DNA of 40,250 bases from an uncultured Coriobacteriia bacterium (lineage in GTDB: Bacteria; Actinomycetota; Coriobacteriia; Anaerosomatales; Anaerosomataceae), in assembly GCA_927439865.1 (NCBI GenBank), contig CAKMKD010000127.1:1-40250 (forward strand). The letters run 5' to 3'. Positions 1 through 8,697 of this stretch are shown here, piece after piece (the stretch's first letter is position 1; every line of letters starts with the position of its first letter). Position numbers and translations under genes: made by a program. Below the pieces are notes generated by a model. That model saw only the letters and a program-made list of their open reading frames with translations, was not told where the DNA came from and did not search any database.

Positions 1-1209
1 GCCCTCGAGAGTCAGCGCCCGGAGAGCGTCGGTGTCGTCGCCGGGCACGGGGCAGAACTTGTGTGGGACCTGCTCATCGCGAAGAAGCGCAGCGAGGAGC
101 AGGAGAAGATCTTCGTCGAGCTGCAGGTCGCGTACGACAAGATCCGAAGCCACGAACGTCGGCTTCAGTCAAGCAAGGAAGCCCTGGAGACCGCCAACGA
201 GGAACTCGAAAGCCGACTCGCCGAGATTTTCTTCACGCACGAGTTCTTCAAGGCGCTCACCAGCTACTCGTCGGTTGAAGATGTCGCCAGCCTCATCGTC
301 GACGGTGCGAACGGCATCCTCGGCGCAGAGATCTCATGTGTGTACCTCTTCGAGCAGAGCGACTGGACGCTGCGGATGCGCGCGAGCCAGGGCCGCCCGG
401 AAGAGGCATTCCGTCCCGAGGTGCCCGTTTCCGAGACGATCCTCGGCGCGGCATTTCGCGACGGGTTCACCCAGCAAAGCGATGTGCCGCTCGGCTCTGA
501 GCTTGCCGAGTGGTGCGTTCACAGTGACGACATCCGATCGCAGGCCGCGCTTCCTTTGCGCTCAGGTGAGTCGATCATCGGCGTGCTGCTCGTCGCGTCC
601 TCGACGTTCCGCGAGCTCACTCCGGCCGAGCGCGACCGCCTGCAGGTCATCGGCAACCAGTCGTCGCTCGCGCTTCAGAACGCGTTGCTTCACGAAGAAC
701 TCGAGCGCCTGTCGGTCACCGATCGTCTCACTGAGCTCTACAACCATGGCTACTTCCAGCAGAGACTCGAGGAAGAGCTTGGCCGAGCTGCCCGATTCGG
801 CCATACGCTCTCGGTGATCATGCTGGACATCGACGACTTCAAGCAGTTCAACGACACGTACGGACATCCCAAGGGTGATAAGGTCCTGCAGGCCGTGAGT
901 GCGATCATCCGCCAGAACCTCCGCGAGATCGATGTCGCGGCCCGGTACGGCGGTGAGGAGTTCATTCTGGCGTTGCCGGAGACAGATATTGGCGGAGCCC
1001 TTGCGGTTGCCGAGCGCATCCGCAAGAGTATGTCTCAGTTCGAATTCTTCACCGGCGAGGGGAATCGGCCTGTGACTCAGACCGTGTCGCTCGGAGTGTC
1101 AACGTTTCCGGCGCACGCTACGACGCCGGCCCGTCTCGTCGAGACTGCGGACAAGGCCATGTACGAGGCCAAGCGGTACGGGAAGAATCAGGTGAAGGTC
1201 GCCAGCTGA
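1..1209 (+). CDS. GAF-GGDEF diguanylate cyclase, 5' truncated
   Basis: The frame is open from the first base, so the true start lies before the window. A charged, heptad-like stretch (about nt 75-225) suggests a coiled-coil linker. A GAF sensor domain follows (about nt 240-700), then a complete GGDEF domain to the end. The active-site motif GGEEF is preceded by REID five residues upstream, which matches the RxxD inhibitory I-site. The enzyme is therefore likely an active, product-inhibited diguanylate cyclase that condenses two GTP into cyclic di-GMP in response to a GAF ligand. The missing N-terminus may hold a receiver or another sensor domain. The assignment of the visible domains is firm; the ligand is unknown. 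Confidence 0.93.
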   Translation, partial: ALESQRPESVGVVAGHGAELVWDLLIAKKRSEEQEKIFVELQVAYDKIRSHERRLQSSKEALETANEELESRLAEIFFTHEFFKALTSYSSVEDVASLIVDGANGILGAEISCVYLFEQSDWTLRMRASQGRPEEAFRPEVPVSETILGAAFRDGFTQQSDVPLGSELAEWCVHSDDIRSQAALPLRSGESIIGVLLVASSTFRELTPAERDRLQVIGNQSSLALQNALLHEELERLSVTDRLTELYNHGYFQQRLEEELGRAARFGHTLSVIMLDIDDFKQFNDTYGHPKGDKVLQAVSAIIRQNLREIDVAARYGGEEFILALPETDIGGALAVAERIRKSMSQFEFFTGEGNRPVTQTVSLGVSTFPAHATTPARLVETADKAMYEAKRYGKNQVKVAS

Positions 1210-1250
1210 GAGCAGCCTGTGGTGACGCCGCAGGCGGAATGGAGGTGGAC

Positions 1251-1592
1251 GTGAGCCTTGCACGCGCGCTCTCGCGTCTACCCGACGACCACGACACCGT
1301 CGCTGTTCTTCGCGATGCCGTCACGTTCTTCTCGCACCATCCGGATGAGTGGGTCCCCGTTGCGGACCTCGCCAGAAGAACCGGGAATCTGCTGCTGCAG
1401 GTTCGACCGGTCTTGAACGCGCTCCGCGATGCCTACGTGCTAGACTTCGATGACGTGCCGGAGGCGTACCGCTACCGCTACGACGTGGGCGTTGCCATCG
1501 AGTTCGATGCGTTCCTGAACAGGAGCCGCGCTCACGAGAACCACATGCAGACGAACGTCGCCCGATTCAGAGAGCGCTACGGCGCTTCCTGA
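1251..1592 (+). CDS. Small winged-helix-like protein, function unknown
   Basis: This is a 113-residue soluble protein. I chose the GTG at 1251 because GGAGGT at 1241-1246 lies four bases upstream; the in-frame ATG at 1239 overlaps that site and has none of its own. The first 70 residues look like a small helix-turn-helix (helices around 'VLRDAVTFFSHHPDEW' and 'LLLQVRPVLNALRDAYVL'), the pattern of winged-helix domains that occur alone or as a partner in regulators. It starts 41 nt after the GGDEF gene on the same strand and is probably cotranscribed. I do not recognise a named family; a role in regulation is inference. Confidence 0.72.
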   Translation: MSLARALSRLPDDHDTVAVLRDAVTFFSHHPDEWVPVADLARRTGNLLLQVRPVLNALRDAYVLDFDDVPEAYRYRYDVGVAIEFDAFLNRSRAHENHMQTNVARFRERYGAS

Positions 1593-1622
1593 TCTTCGGG
1601 TCGGCGGAACGGAGTACCACCG

Positions 1623-2537
1623 TTGAGAGCACCCATCGAACGCGGGGCCAGGGGCCCCGGCGTCGAAGACATCCAGCAGCGGCTGCGGCGGCTTGGCTAT
1701 GACCTCGGCCCGTCGGGTGTCGACGGCGTATTCTCAGGCGCAACGCTCGAGGCGGTGCAGCGTTTTCAGCGCTCGCGTGCGCTCGGCGAGGACGGCGCAG
1801 TGGGACCCGAGACCTGGGCAGCTCTCGTGGATGCGACGTTCGTCCTGGGTGACCGACTCCTGTACCTCAGGTTCCCGCATTTCCACGGCGCCGATGTTGC
1901 AACGCTCCAGGGTGCGCTCAACGCGCTCGGATTCGCGTGCGGGCATCCTGATGGCATTTTCGGCGCATTCACCGAGCGCGCGGTACGCGAGTTCCAGCTC
2001 AACACCGGGTATCCTGCCGACGGTATCGTCGGGTCCGATACGGTGCGGGCCGTGGTGCGTCTCAGGCACGTATGGGAGGACAAGGATCCCACATCGCCGA
2101 TAGAACTGGCTGTCGCGCCGGCGCGAGCCGCTGACGTGCTTTCGCGCTCGCGTATTCAGCTTCACTACCTTGATGAGCGCGGCCGGGCGGTTGCCGAGCG
2201 GTTCGCCAATCTCGCAATGGCCACCGAGCCGAGCGCTCGCGTCACGGTGGGTACCGACGCGCCGACCGACACCGACGTGCTGCTCCATCTGGGTGGCTGC
2301 GAGCACCCCGGAGATACGTTCCCGGGAGTCCCTGTGGTGCGCGTAGGCCGCGCCCTACAGGAGGCCGTCGAGGCCCGGCTCATGACGGCTCTCGCCGCAG
2401 CGGAGGGGTGTCGTGAGGCGCTCGTGGACCTCGGCGATGTTGCCGAAGATGAGCAGGCGATGCAGCGCCTCGCAGTCCGTCTGCTCGATGCTGTGTGCCT
2501 GGCGCTCACCCCGGGTCCACCACCTGTGGTATCATAG
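1623..2537 (+). CDS. Protein with two peptidoglycan-binding domains
   Basis: The start is TTG at 1623, with GGAG at 1611-1614 eight bases upstream; the product is 304 residues. Two PG_binding_1 repeats are visible at about residues 8-70 and 85-148, each with the family pattern V..LQ..L..LG......DG.FG..T..AV..FQ. These domains bind peptidoglycan and usually target a hydrolase to the wall. The remaining 150 residues have no amidase, transpeptidase or lysozyme motif that I can see. There is no signal peptide either, so export or a cytoplasmic role, as for CwlM-type actinobacterial proteins with tandem binding domains, is open. The next gene encodes a wall hydrolase. Confidence 0.85.
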   Translation: MRAPIERGARGPGVEDIQQRLRRLGYDLGPSGVDGVFSGATLEAVQRFQRSRALGEDGAVGPETWAALVDATFVLGDRLLYLRFPHFHGADVATLQGALNALGFACGHPDGIFGAFTERAVREFQLNTGYPADGIVGSDTVRAVVRLRHVWEDKDPTSPIELAVAPARAADVLSRSRIQLHYLDERGRAVAERFANLAMATEPSARVTVGTDAPTDTDVLLHLGGCEHPGDTFPGVPVVRVGRALQEAVEARLMTALAAAEGCREALVDLGDVAEDEQAMQRLAVRLLDAVCLALTPGPPPVVS

Positions 2538-2582
2538 CGAGGCTTTTTGCCCTTCCGAGAACCGGTGTAGGAGGCGTTCGCC

Positions 2583-3599
2583 CTGCACAGCAGATACATA
2601 CGAGCAGTCGTGCTCATCCTGACAATTGCGTTGGTAGCGGCCGTTCCGGTCCGCGCTTTCGGCGCGCCCATCGACGATAAGCGTGCACAGGCGATCAAGG
2701 TCAAGGCGCAGGTCGAGGAACTCGATGCCAAGGTCGAGATCGCGGCTGAGGAGTACAACGAGGCGAACTCGGCGTACAAGCAGGTCACTGCGAAGGTCAG
2801 CTCCACAGAGAAGAAGCTCGCCGAGCTTACCGCGCACCAGGCGAAGCTCCAGAAGCACCTCGACACGCGCGTTGAGGGCATGTATCGGACGGGGCCACTC
2901 GGCTTCTTGGAGATTCTCTTCGGTGCGAGCAGCTTCGAGGAGTTCTCAACGAACTGGGATCTCCTCAAGTCGATGAATGAGCAGGACGCCGAGGCAGTTG
3001 CCGACATGAAGAAGACGCGCGCCGAGGTCTCCAAGACCAAGGACGAGCTCAAGGCGACGCAGGCCCAGGCAAAGAAGGAGCGCGACGCGCTCGCGGGTCG
3101 CAAGACATCCATCGAGAAGCAGCTTGCCGAGCGCACGAAGCTTCTGACCGGTCTGGAGTCCCAGATCTCGCAGCTGCAGGCAGAGGCCGAGGCGGCGGCG
3201 CGCCGCACGTACCGGCCACCCGCGCGCGACGAAGGCGGCGATCCCGGGACGCAACCCAAGTCAGGCATTGTGAGTATCGCCAAGTCGAAGCTTGGCAGCA
3301 GGTATGTCTGGGCAGCGTCGGGCCCGAACACGTTCGACTGCAGCGGGTTCACGATGTGGGTGTACCAGCAGGTCGGCGTGAGCCTCCCGCACAGTTCGCG
3401 CGCCCAGTACAACAGCGGACCGCGCGTCTCGCGTGCGAATCTCAAACCCGGTGACCTGGTGTTCTTCGGAAGAAGCGTTATTCATCACGTTGGCATCTAC
3501 GTCGGCGGTGGCATGTACATCCATTCGCCCAGGACTGGCGATGTCGTGAAGATCTCGAGTCTCAACCGGAGTGACTACGTGGGGGCGTGCCGACCGTAG
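2583..3599 (+). CDS. Secreted coiled-coil NlpC/P60 peptidoglycan hydrolase
   Basis: This 338-residue protein has a signal peptide, then a long coiled coil (about residues 35-205) and a C-terminal NlpC/P60 cysteine peptidase domain. The catalytic Cys lies in 'NTFDCSGF' and the His in 'IHHVGIYVGGG'. Such enzymes cleave stem peptides in peptidoglycan; the coiled coil resembles RipA/PcsB-type hydrolases that need activation by a division complex. I prefer the CTG at 2583: AGGAGG at 2569-2574 lies eight bases upstream, and this start restores the n-region 'HSRYIRA' with two arginines. The GTG at 2610 has no ribosome binding site and would begin inside the hydrophobic core. If CTG is not used, the gene starts at 2610. 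Confidence 0.93.
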   Translation: MHSRYIRAVVLILTIALVAAVPVRAFGAPIDDKRAQAIKVKAQVEELDAKVEIAAEEYNEANSAYKQVTAKVSSTEKKLAELTAHQAKLQKHLDTRVEGMYRTGPLGFLEILFGASSFEEFSTNWDLLKSMNEQDAEAVADMKKTRAEVSKTKDELKATQAQAKKERDALAGRKTSIEKQLAERTKLLTGLESQISQLQAEAEAAARRTYRPPARDEGGDPGTQPKSGIVSIAKSKLGSRYVWAASGPNTFDCSGFTMWVYQQVGVSLPHSSRAQYNSGPRVSRANLKPGDLVFFGRSVIHHVGIYVGGGMYIHSPRTGDVVKISSLNRSDYVGACRP

Positions 3600-3659
3600 G
3601 GAAAGTGCGGTATTCTCATAGCGCAACTGGGAATCCCGAATCGGATATGGTGGCTCCGC

Positions 3660-4763
3660 ATGGCAGAGATCGACTCGCTCCTCAAGCTCATGGCCGATCG
3701 TGGCAGCTCCGACCTGCACCTCAAGGTCGGTAGTCCTCCGGCTATTCGGCTCAATGCGAAGCTGGTAGTCCTGAGGGATCTGCCAACGATGACGCCGGAT
3801 GCTACATCGAAGCTCGCTCTCGGCATGATGGATGAACGTCAGCGGCAGTCATTCGAGAACCATCGTGAGATCGACTTCGCCTACTCGGTTTCGGGTGTGG
3901 GGCGCTTTCGGGTCAACGTGTTCCACCAGCGCGGTAGCGTCGGCCTCACGCTGCGACGGGTCTCTACCGAGCGTTCATCCATCGAGGGGCTCGGACTTCC
4001 ATCAGTCGTTCGCCGCCTTGCCGATGAGCCCCGCGGCCTCGTGCTTGTGACTGGCACTGCCGGGTCCGGCAAGACCACCACGCTCGCCGCGATGATCGAC
4101 CATATCAACCACACACGCGACGGGCACATCGTGACCATCGAGGACCCGATCGAGGTCCTTCACCAGGACGACAAGTGCATCATCAACCAGCGGGAGATCG
4201 GCATCGACACGGAGAGCTACGCCGACGCGCTGCGCCACGTTGTCCGCCAGGATCCCGATGTCGTCCTTATCGGCGAGATGCGCGACCACGAGACCGTCTC
4301 GGCGGCACTGACCGCTGCTGAGATCGGCAACCTTGTCTTCTCAACGCTCCACACCATCGACGCCACCGAGACGATCAACCGAATCATCGACTTCTTCCCG
4401 CCGTACCAGCAGAAGCAGGTTCGCCTCATGCTGGCGTCAACGCTCAAAGGAATCGTCTCGCTTCGCCTCATCCCGTCCATCAACGGGGGGCTCATGCCTG
4501 CCGTTGAAGTGTTGGTCATGACCGGGACGGTCCGGGAGTTCATCCTCGATCCCGAGCAGACCTACAAGATCAGAGATGCGATGGATGAAGGCGAGTACTA
4601 CGGTATGCAGACGTTTGATAAGAGTCTGCTGTCGCTCTACCAGCAGGGCAAGATCACCTTGGACGATGCGACGTCGATGGCCGCAAACGCCCACGACTTC
4701 AAGATCAAGGTGCGGCAGCTCGGTGTTGCCCCCGAGCAAGCCGCGCAGTCCGGTATCTACTAA
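3660..4763 (+). CDS. pilT: Type IV pilus retraction ATPase PilT
   Basis: This 367-residue cytoplasmic ATPase belongs to the GspE/PilT family. The N-terminal PAS-like domain (1-110) has the typical 'GSSDLHLKVGSPP' opening. The Walker A motif GTAGSGKTTT lies near residue 131, followed by an Asp box ('TIEDPIE'), a Walker B ('VVLIGEMRD') and a His box ('STLHTIDA'). 'GMQTFDKSLLSLY' near the C-terminus is typical of PilT and absent from the extension ATPase PilB. Hexameric PilT powers pilus retraction and twitching. No other pil gene lies in the window. The gene follows the NlpC/P60 gene by 60 nt; an unusual wall or pilus link is possible but not shown. Confidence 0.95.
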   Translation: MAEIDSLLKLMADRGSSDLHLKVGSPPAIRLNAKLVVLRDLPTMTPDATSKLALGMMDERQRQSFENHREIDFAYSVSGVGRFRVNVFHQRGSVGLTLRRVSTERSSIEGLGLPSVVRRLADEPRGLVLVTGTAGSGKTTTLAAMIDHINHTRDGHIVTIEDPIEVLHQDDKCIINQREIGIDTESYADALRHVVRQDPDVVLIGEMRDHETVSAALTAAEIGNLVFSTLHTIDATETINRIIDFFPPYQQKQVRLMLASTLKGIVSLRLIPSINGGLMPAVEVLVMTGTVREFILDPEQTYKIRDAMDEGEYYGMQTFDKSLLSLYQQGKITLDDATSMAANAHDFKIKVRQLGVAPEQAAQSGIY

Positions 4764-4837
4764 CGATCCCGAGGTCTGCAACCACGGCGATGCGGTAGTG
4801 TCGCCGATGCACACGGGACAGCCGAGAGCGAGCGTTG

Positions 4838-6310
4838 ATGTCAAAGATCCTCTGTATCGCCCCGCCATACCAATGTTGGGGCGTCCAGGTCATAGGCACG
4901 TGGCCGCCGCTGCAGCTGGCGTACCTCGCCGGAGCGGCGCTCGATGCGGGACATGAAGTCCGCCTCTGCGATGCGATGAATAACGGATTCACGTTCGATG
5001 ATGTTCGCACCGAGATCGAGGCGTACGGCCCCGACTATGTGGTCACGCTGGATTATCTGCCGGTGTCAGGCGCGATCAGCACAGCCACAGTCCCGGCGGC
5101 GCTGCGCACCCTCGGCATCGCGAAAGAGGTCTCGCCTGACATCATCACGATCATCGGCGGGCCGCACCCCACGTTCCTCTACGAGGACATGCTGCGGGAG
5201 CCCGGTTGGCCGGTCGACTACGTATTGCGGGGCGAGATGGAGCAGACGCTGCCAGCGCTGTTGGCCGCGATTCCCGCCGGCGCGGCCTCTGACGTTGAAG
5301 GTGTCGCGTTTCGCGACGGAGATTCTATCGTCGCCACGGCCATGCGTCCGCACATCGAAGACCTCGACAGCATCGAACCCGCGTGGCACCTGCTCGACTG
5401 GACGCTCTACCATTACAACATCGAGCCCTGGGGTCGGATGGCATCGATCCTGACCACCCGCGGATGCATGATGGGCTGCTCCTTCTGCGCGCATAGGAAG
5501 TTCTGGCGTGGTGATTGGCGCGCGCGCAGCCCCCGAGGCGTTGTCGAGGAGATGCGGCTGCTCGTCGAGAAGTACGAGGTCGAGTTCATCACCTTCATCG
5601 ATCCGTACCCCACCAACGACCGTGAGCGGTGGGAGCAGCAGCTCGACTTGATCATCGAGGCGAATCTCGATGTGAAGCTGCTTATGGAGACCCGTGTCGA
5701 GGACATCATCCGCGATGAAGAACTGCTCCCCAAGTACAAGGCGGCTGGCATCATCCACATGTACCTCGGGGCCGAGAGTAGCTCAGACGCAATGCTCGAG
5801 AGCCTGAACAAAGGCACCGACGTTGACATGAACAAGCGCGCGATCGACCTGCTACGCGATCACGACATCATGACCGAGGCCTCGTTCATGGTCGGGTTCC
5901 CGAACGAGACGTGGGAGTCCATCGAGCAGACAGCCGCCGAGGCGGTACGGCTCAACCCCGATATCGCGGTCTTCCCTGTGATCACCCCTATGCCATTCAC
6001 TCCATTGCACGAGGAGATGAAGGACCGCATACGAGTCACCGACTACTCGAAGTACAACCTCATGACGCCCATCATCGAGCCGTATGCGATGTCCCTCGAT
6101 GACGTCTACCGGGCACTCGCGACGTGCTATATGACGTTTTACGGGCACAAGATGCGCGAGGTCGCGGAGCTCGAGGACGGTTTCAAGAAGCGTTACATGA
6201 TGAGCGCGTTCGAGCAGATGATGAAGGACTACGGGAAGCAGTTCGACTTCCTTGGCGGGCAGATGCCCGAAGCGATGAAGAAGCGCATGGGCGAGCACGC
6301 GGGCCGATAA
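4838..6310 (+). CDS. B12-binding domain radical SAM protein
   Basis: The product has 490 residues. I start it at the ATG at 4838 rather than the adjacent TTG at 4835. The N-terminal third (to about residue 150) looks like a cobalamin-binding Rossmann domain; 'PPLQLAYLAGAALDAGHEV' and 'IIGGPHPTF' are common in this group. The radical SAM core follows, with the 4Fe-4S motif CMMGCSFC (CxxxCxxC). The architecture is that of class B methylases and of BchE-like oxidative cyclases, which use cobalamin and 5'-deoxyadenosyl chemistry on unreactive carbons. The substrate cannot be read from sequence, and no biosynthetic neighbour gives a clue. The gene stands 74 nt after pilT. Confidence 0.9.
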   Translation: MSKILCIAPPYQCWGVQVIGTWPPLQLAYLAGAALDAGHEVRLCDAMNNGFTFDDVRTEIEAYGPDYVVTLDYLPVSGAISTATVPAALRTLGIAKEVSPDIITIIGGPHPTFLYEDMLREPGWPVDYVLRGEMEQTLPALLAAIPAGAASDVEGVAFRDGDSIVATAMRPHIEDLDSIEPAWHLLDWTLYHYNIEPWGRMASILTTRGCMMGCSFCAHRKFWRGDWRARSPRGVVEEMRLLVEKYEVEFITFIDPYPTNDRERWEQQLDLIIEANLDVKLLMETRVEDIIRDEELLPKYKAAGIIHMYLGAESSSDAMLESLNKGTDVDMNKRAIDLLRDHDIMTEASFMVGFPNETWESIEQTAAEAVRLNPDIAVFPVITPMPFTPLHEEMKDRIRVTDYSKYNLMTPIIEPYAMSLDDVYRALATCYMTFYGHKMREVAELEDGFKKRYMMSAFEQMMKDYGKQFDFLGGQMPEAMKKRMGEHAGR

Positions 6311-6312
6311 CC

Positions 6313-6687
6313 CTACACTCGCTCGCTCGCCCTTCGGGCGATGACAACTCTCCATAGCCACCCGAGCACTGCTGCGCCGACAAGAGCGCCGAGCGTGTCG
6401 ACGAGCCAGTCAACGGGATCTGCGCAGCGACCCGGCACGAACAGCTGGTGTATCTCGTCGGTGACTCCATACGCGGACGCGAGCGCCACGGCAGGCAGCA
6501 GGCGATCCGGCGCACCAAGCGCCAGCAGTAGGAGCGCGCCGAGGATCGCATACTCGCCGAAGTGACCGAGCGATCCGAAGCGACCCGGAACCTGTGACCC
6601 CGGCAGGCTCGAAAACCAGAAGATCACGCTCGCCCACGAGGCGACTGCAATCCAAGGGGCCATGCTCGCTATCCGCTTGTGCGCCAT
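6313..6687 (-). CDS. VanZ-like membrane protein
   Basis: This 124-residue protein has about four membrane segments. It shows the VanZ-family pattern: 'LGHFGEYAILGALLLL' in the middle, then 'DEIHQLFVPGRCADPVDW' and a final 'DTLGALVGAAVLGWLW'. VanZ gives low-level teicoplanin resistance in enterococci; most homologues, like this stand-alone one, have no proven role. I chose the ATG at 6687 because 27 further upstream residues are polar and unlike the family. It lies tail to tail with the radical SAM gene, two bases apart, and is divergent from the EamA transporter gene. Confidence 0.85.
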   Translation of the reverse strand: MAHKRIASMAPWIAVASWASVIFWFSSLPGSQVPGRFGSLGHFGEYAILGALLLLALGAPDRLLPAVALASAYGVTDEIHQLFVPGRCADPVDWLVDTLGALVGAAVLGWLWRVVIARRASERV

Positions 6688-6809
6688 TCCCGAACCCTTC
6701 GCGGTCGACAATGGGCGAAGTCTACCATGCGAGAAGCAGCGCTCGGCTTGACCCGCGCGCGCCGTCATGCGACCGTGACCGTTCAGAATGTCGTCCGTCG
6801 GGGGGTCGT

Positions 6810-7724
6810 GTGGAGCGTCGGGTCTCGCTGGTCGCGGTCATCATATCTGCCGCCTGCTTCGGCACGCTTGGCGTGTTCACGCAGCTCGCCTACAAGGAGG
6901 GTGCGTCGCCGCTCCCTCTGCTTGCGTGGCGTTTCGCCCTGGTGTCGCTGCTCATGGCCGCGTACCAGCTGATTCGCGATGCCGGCGCGCTCAAGGCCGG
7001 GCTGCGCGACATCGGCAAGTACGCCGCGCTGTCGCTCACGGGCTACGGTGCCGCCTCGGTCTGCTACTTCTTCGCCCTCAAGTTCGCGAGCGCGTCTGTC
7101 GTCGCAGTGCTGCTGTACACGTATCCCGCGATGGTCGCCGTGCTCAGCGCCATCTTCCTCGGTGAACGGCTCACGCGCCCGAGGATCATCGCGATAGCGC
7201 TGACCTTCGCGGGCTGCGCGCTCGTGGTGGGACTGTTCTCGGACGACATGCAGGCCTCGGCAACAGGTATCCTTCTTGGCTTCGGTGCCGCGCTCGGGTA
7301 TTCGGTGTTCAACATGCTTTCGTACCGTTGGATGGGTTCCAAGCCGAGAATCGTGCTGATGACCTATACGTTCGGCATCTCAGCGGTCGCGATCGGGCTC
7401 ATCACAGTCGTCACCGGGGGTTCGCTCGCGGTCGCGGCGTGGACGTCGACGCTCTGGGGCCTGCTCGGCCTCATTGTTCTGCTGCCGACGTTCATCGCCG
7501 TCTTGCTCTACCTCAACGGTATTCGGCGGCTCGGCCCGGCGCAGGCCGCCATCGTCTCGACCACTGAGCCGCTGTTCACGATCGCGCTGGCAGCAGCCAT
7601 CCTCGGGGACCGGCTGACGCCACTGCAGATGGTGGGCGCGGCGCTGGTGGTGCTCGGCGTGATTGCTGCCGAGTGGCGCGTGCCCGGCGAGGCCGTGCAC
7701 CCCGACGAGCTTGCAGTTGTCTAG
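6810..7724 (+). CDS. EamA/DMT-superfamily transporter
   Basis: This 304-residue integral membrane protein has about ten predicted helices in two EamA repeats (about residues 5-140 and 150-290). The start GTG at 6810 follows a G-rich stretch at about 6800-6805, and the protein then begins 'MERRVSLVAVIISAACFG', typical for the family. The second repeat shows 'LGPAQAAIVSTTEPLFTIALA', the conserved end of EamA domains. Members export or import amino acids, nucleosides and other small metabolites; the substrate cannot be told. The stop codon overlaps the stop of the convergent gene by three bases in the palindrome CTAG. Confidence 0.9.
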   Translation: MERRVSLVAVIISAACFGTLGVFTQLAYKEGASPLPLLAWRFALVSLLMAAYQLIRDAGALKAGLRDIGKYAALSLTGYGAASVCYFFALKFASASVVAVLLYTYPAMVAVLSAIFLGERLTRPRIIAIALTFAGCALVVGLFSDDMQASATGILLGFGAALGYSVFNMLSYRWMGSKPRIVLMTYTFGISAVAIGLITVVTGGSLAVAAWTSTLWGLLGLIVLLPTFIAVLLYLNGIRRLGPAQAAIVSTTEPLFTIALAAAILGDRLTPLQMVGAALVVLGVIAAEWRVPGEAVHPDELAVV

Positions 7725-8581
7725 AGCACCGAGATGATCGCTGCGATGCCGCCGCGCAGTAGCCACCCAAGGGCGATGACAGCGGCCTGACCGCCGAATG
7801 CCCACAGCACCATCGTACGGGCCCGTCGCGGCTCGAGAAGTGCCGAGAGCGCGCCGAGGCACAGCCACGCGGATGCGATGAGCGCCAGGAAGCGCAGGCC
7901 TTCAGTGGCTCCGAGTACGAAGGGGATGAGTGCGCAGGCCCATGCGGCGTAGGTCGCGAGCCCGCTCGCCCGATCGCGCGGAGCGAGCGCGAGGAGGATC
8001 GCGAGCCTCGCGCCAGCCCAGATGATCATGCTGAGCGCCCGCGCAAGCGGAACCCCGAGTGCACCGGCCGTCAGCCATCCAACAGCGATGCCTGCGAGAG
8101 CACCGACGAGAAGCGATCGCACGCCGAGAGCAGCGATGCTGTCGACCGAGGACGCGCTCATGTCGGCCAGGGTCCCGGGTTGCCGCGCGTACACCACGGC
8201 TGCTTCCCCCGTAGCGCGTGCGCGCCTGACGTGTGTGCGCGCGGTGTGTGCGCGAACGGCAAGGGCGCTAGCGACGCGGGCGAGGAAGCGTCGCCATCCG
8301 CCGAACATCCATCCCAGACTGTCGGTGAACTCGCCAGCCGTTCGCTGTGATGTCGCCACAGCAGCCCGGGCAGTCCGCCCGGGTGCGGCAAGCGCCACGT
8401 CGGCGGCCTTGCGAGATGTGTCGCCTACGGCTGATGCACCGCGGCCGATGGCATCGGCTAGCAGTCCGGGTGTCCGCTGTGCCTTCCGAAGGACTGTGGT
8501 CAGCAGCCTGCGCCAGGCCAGGAACCATCCCGAGACGGCCCCGGGACGTGCCACGTTGCCGGCGCCTTCGCGTGCTACCAT
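7721..8581 (-). CDS. Membrane protein of unknown function
   Basis: The likely start is ATG at 8581, giving 286 residues. The first 150 residues are basic and amphipathic, rich in Ala and Arg. The rest holds about five membrane segments ('SLLVGALAGIAVGWLTAGAL', 'LSMIIWAGARLAILLALA', 'AWACALIPFVLGAT' and others). The layout recalls Yip1-domain membrane proteins, but I would not assign the family with confidence. The gene is divergent from the penicillin-binding protein gene, with 116 bases between them. The long frame on the other strand at 8022-8816 is its shadow. Confidence 0.65.
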   Translation of the reverse strand: MVAREGAGNVARPGAVSGWFLAWRRLLTTVLRKAQRTPGLLADAIGRGASAVGDTSRKAADVALAAPGRTARAAVATSQRTAGEFTDSLGWMFGGWRRFLARVASALAVRAHTARTHVRRARATGEAAVVYARQPGTLADMSASSVDSIAALGVRSLLVGALAGIAVGWLTAGALGVPLARALSMIIWAGARLAILLALAPRDRASGLATYAAWACALIPFVLGATEGLRFLALIASAWLCLGALSALLEPRRARTMVLWAFGGQAAVIALGWLLRGGIAAIISVL

Positions 8582-8697
8582 GTGCGTGAGCTGCTTCCTG
8601 GCATGTCGGCATGTTTCATGCAGACAGCATACCGGAGAAGCTTCTTCGCATGTTCTCGGCTTTACGGACGTCACCGCATGCCGACGCTGGAGGCCGC

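Noticed and set aside
2537-2583. c-di-AMP riboswitch before the NlpC/P60 gene
   Set aside because: Such riboswitches often precede wall hydrolases, but the gap is under 50 bases and shows no matching folds.
2165-3445. Long minus-strand frame (426 residues) opposite the peptidoglycan-binding and NlpC/P60 genes
   Set aside because: It is a shadow of high-GC codon use; its product is Ser/Arg-rich with no domain, while the plus strand encodes clear families.
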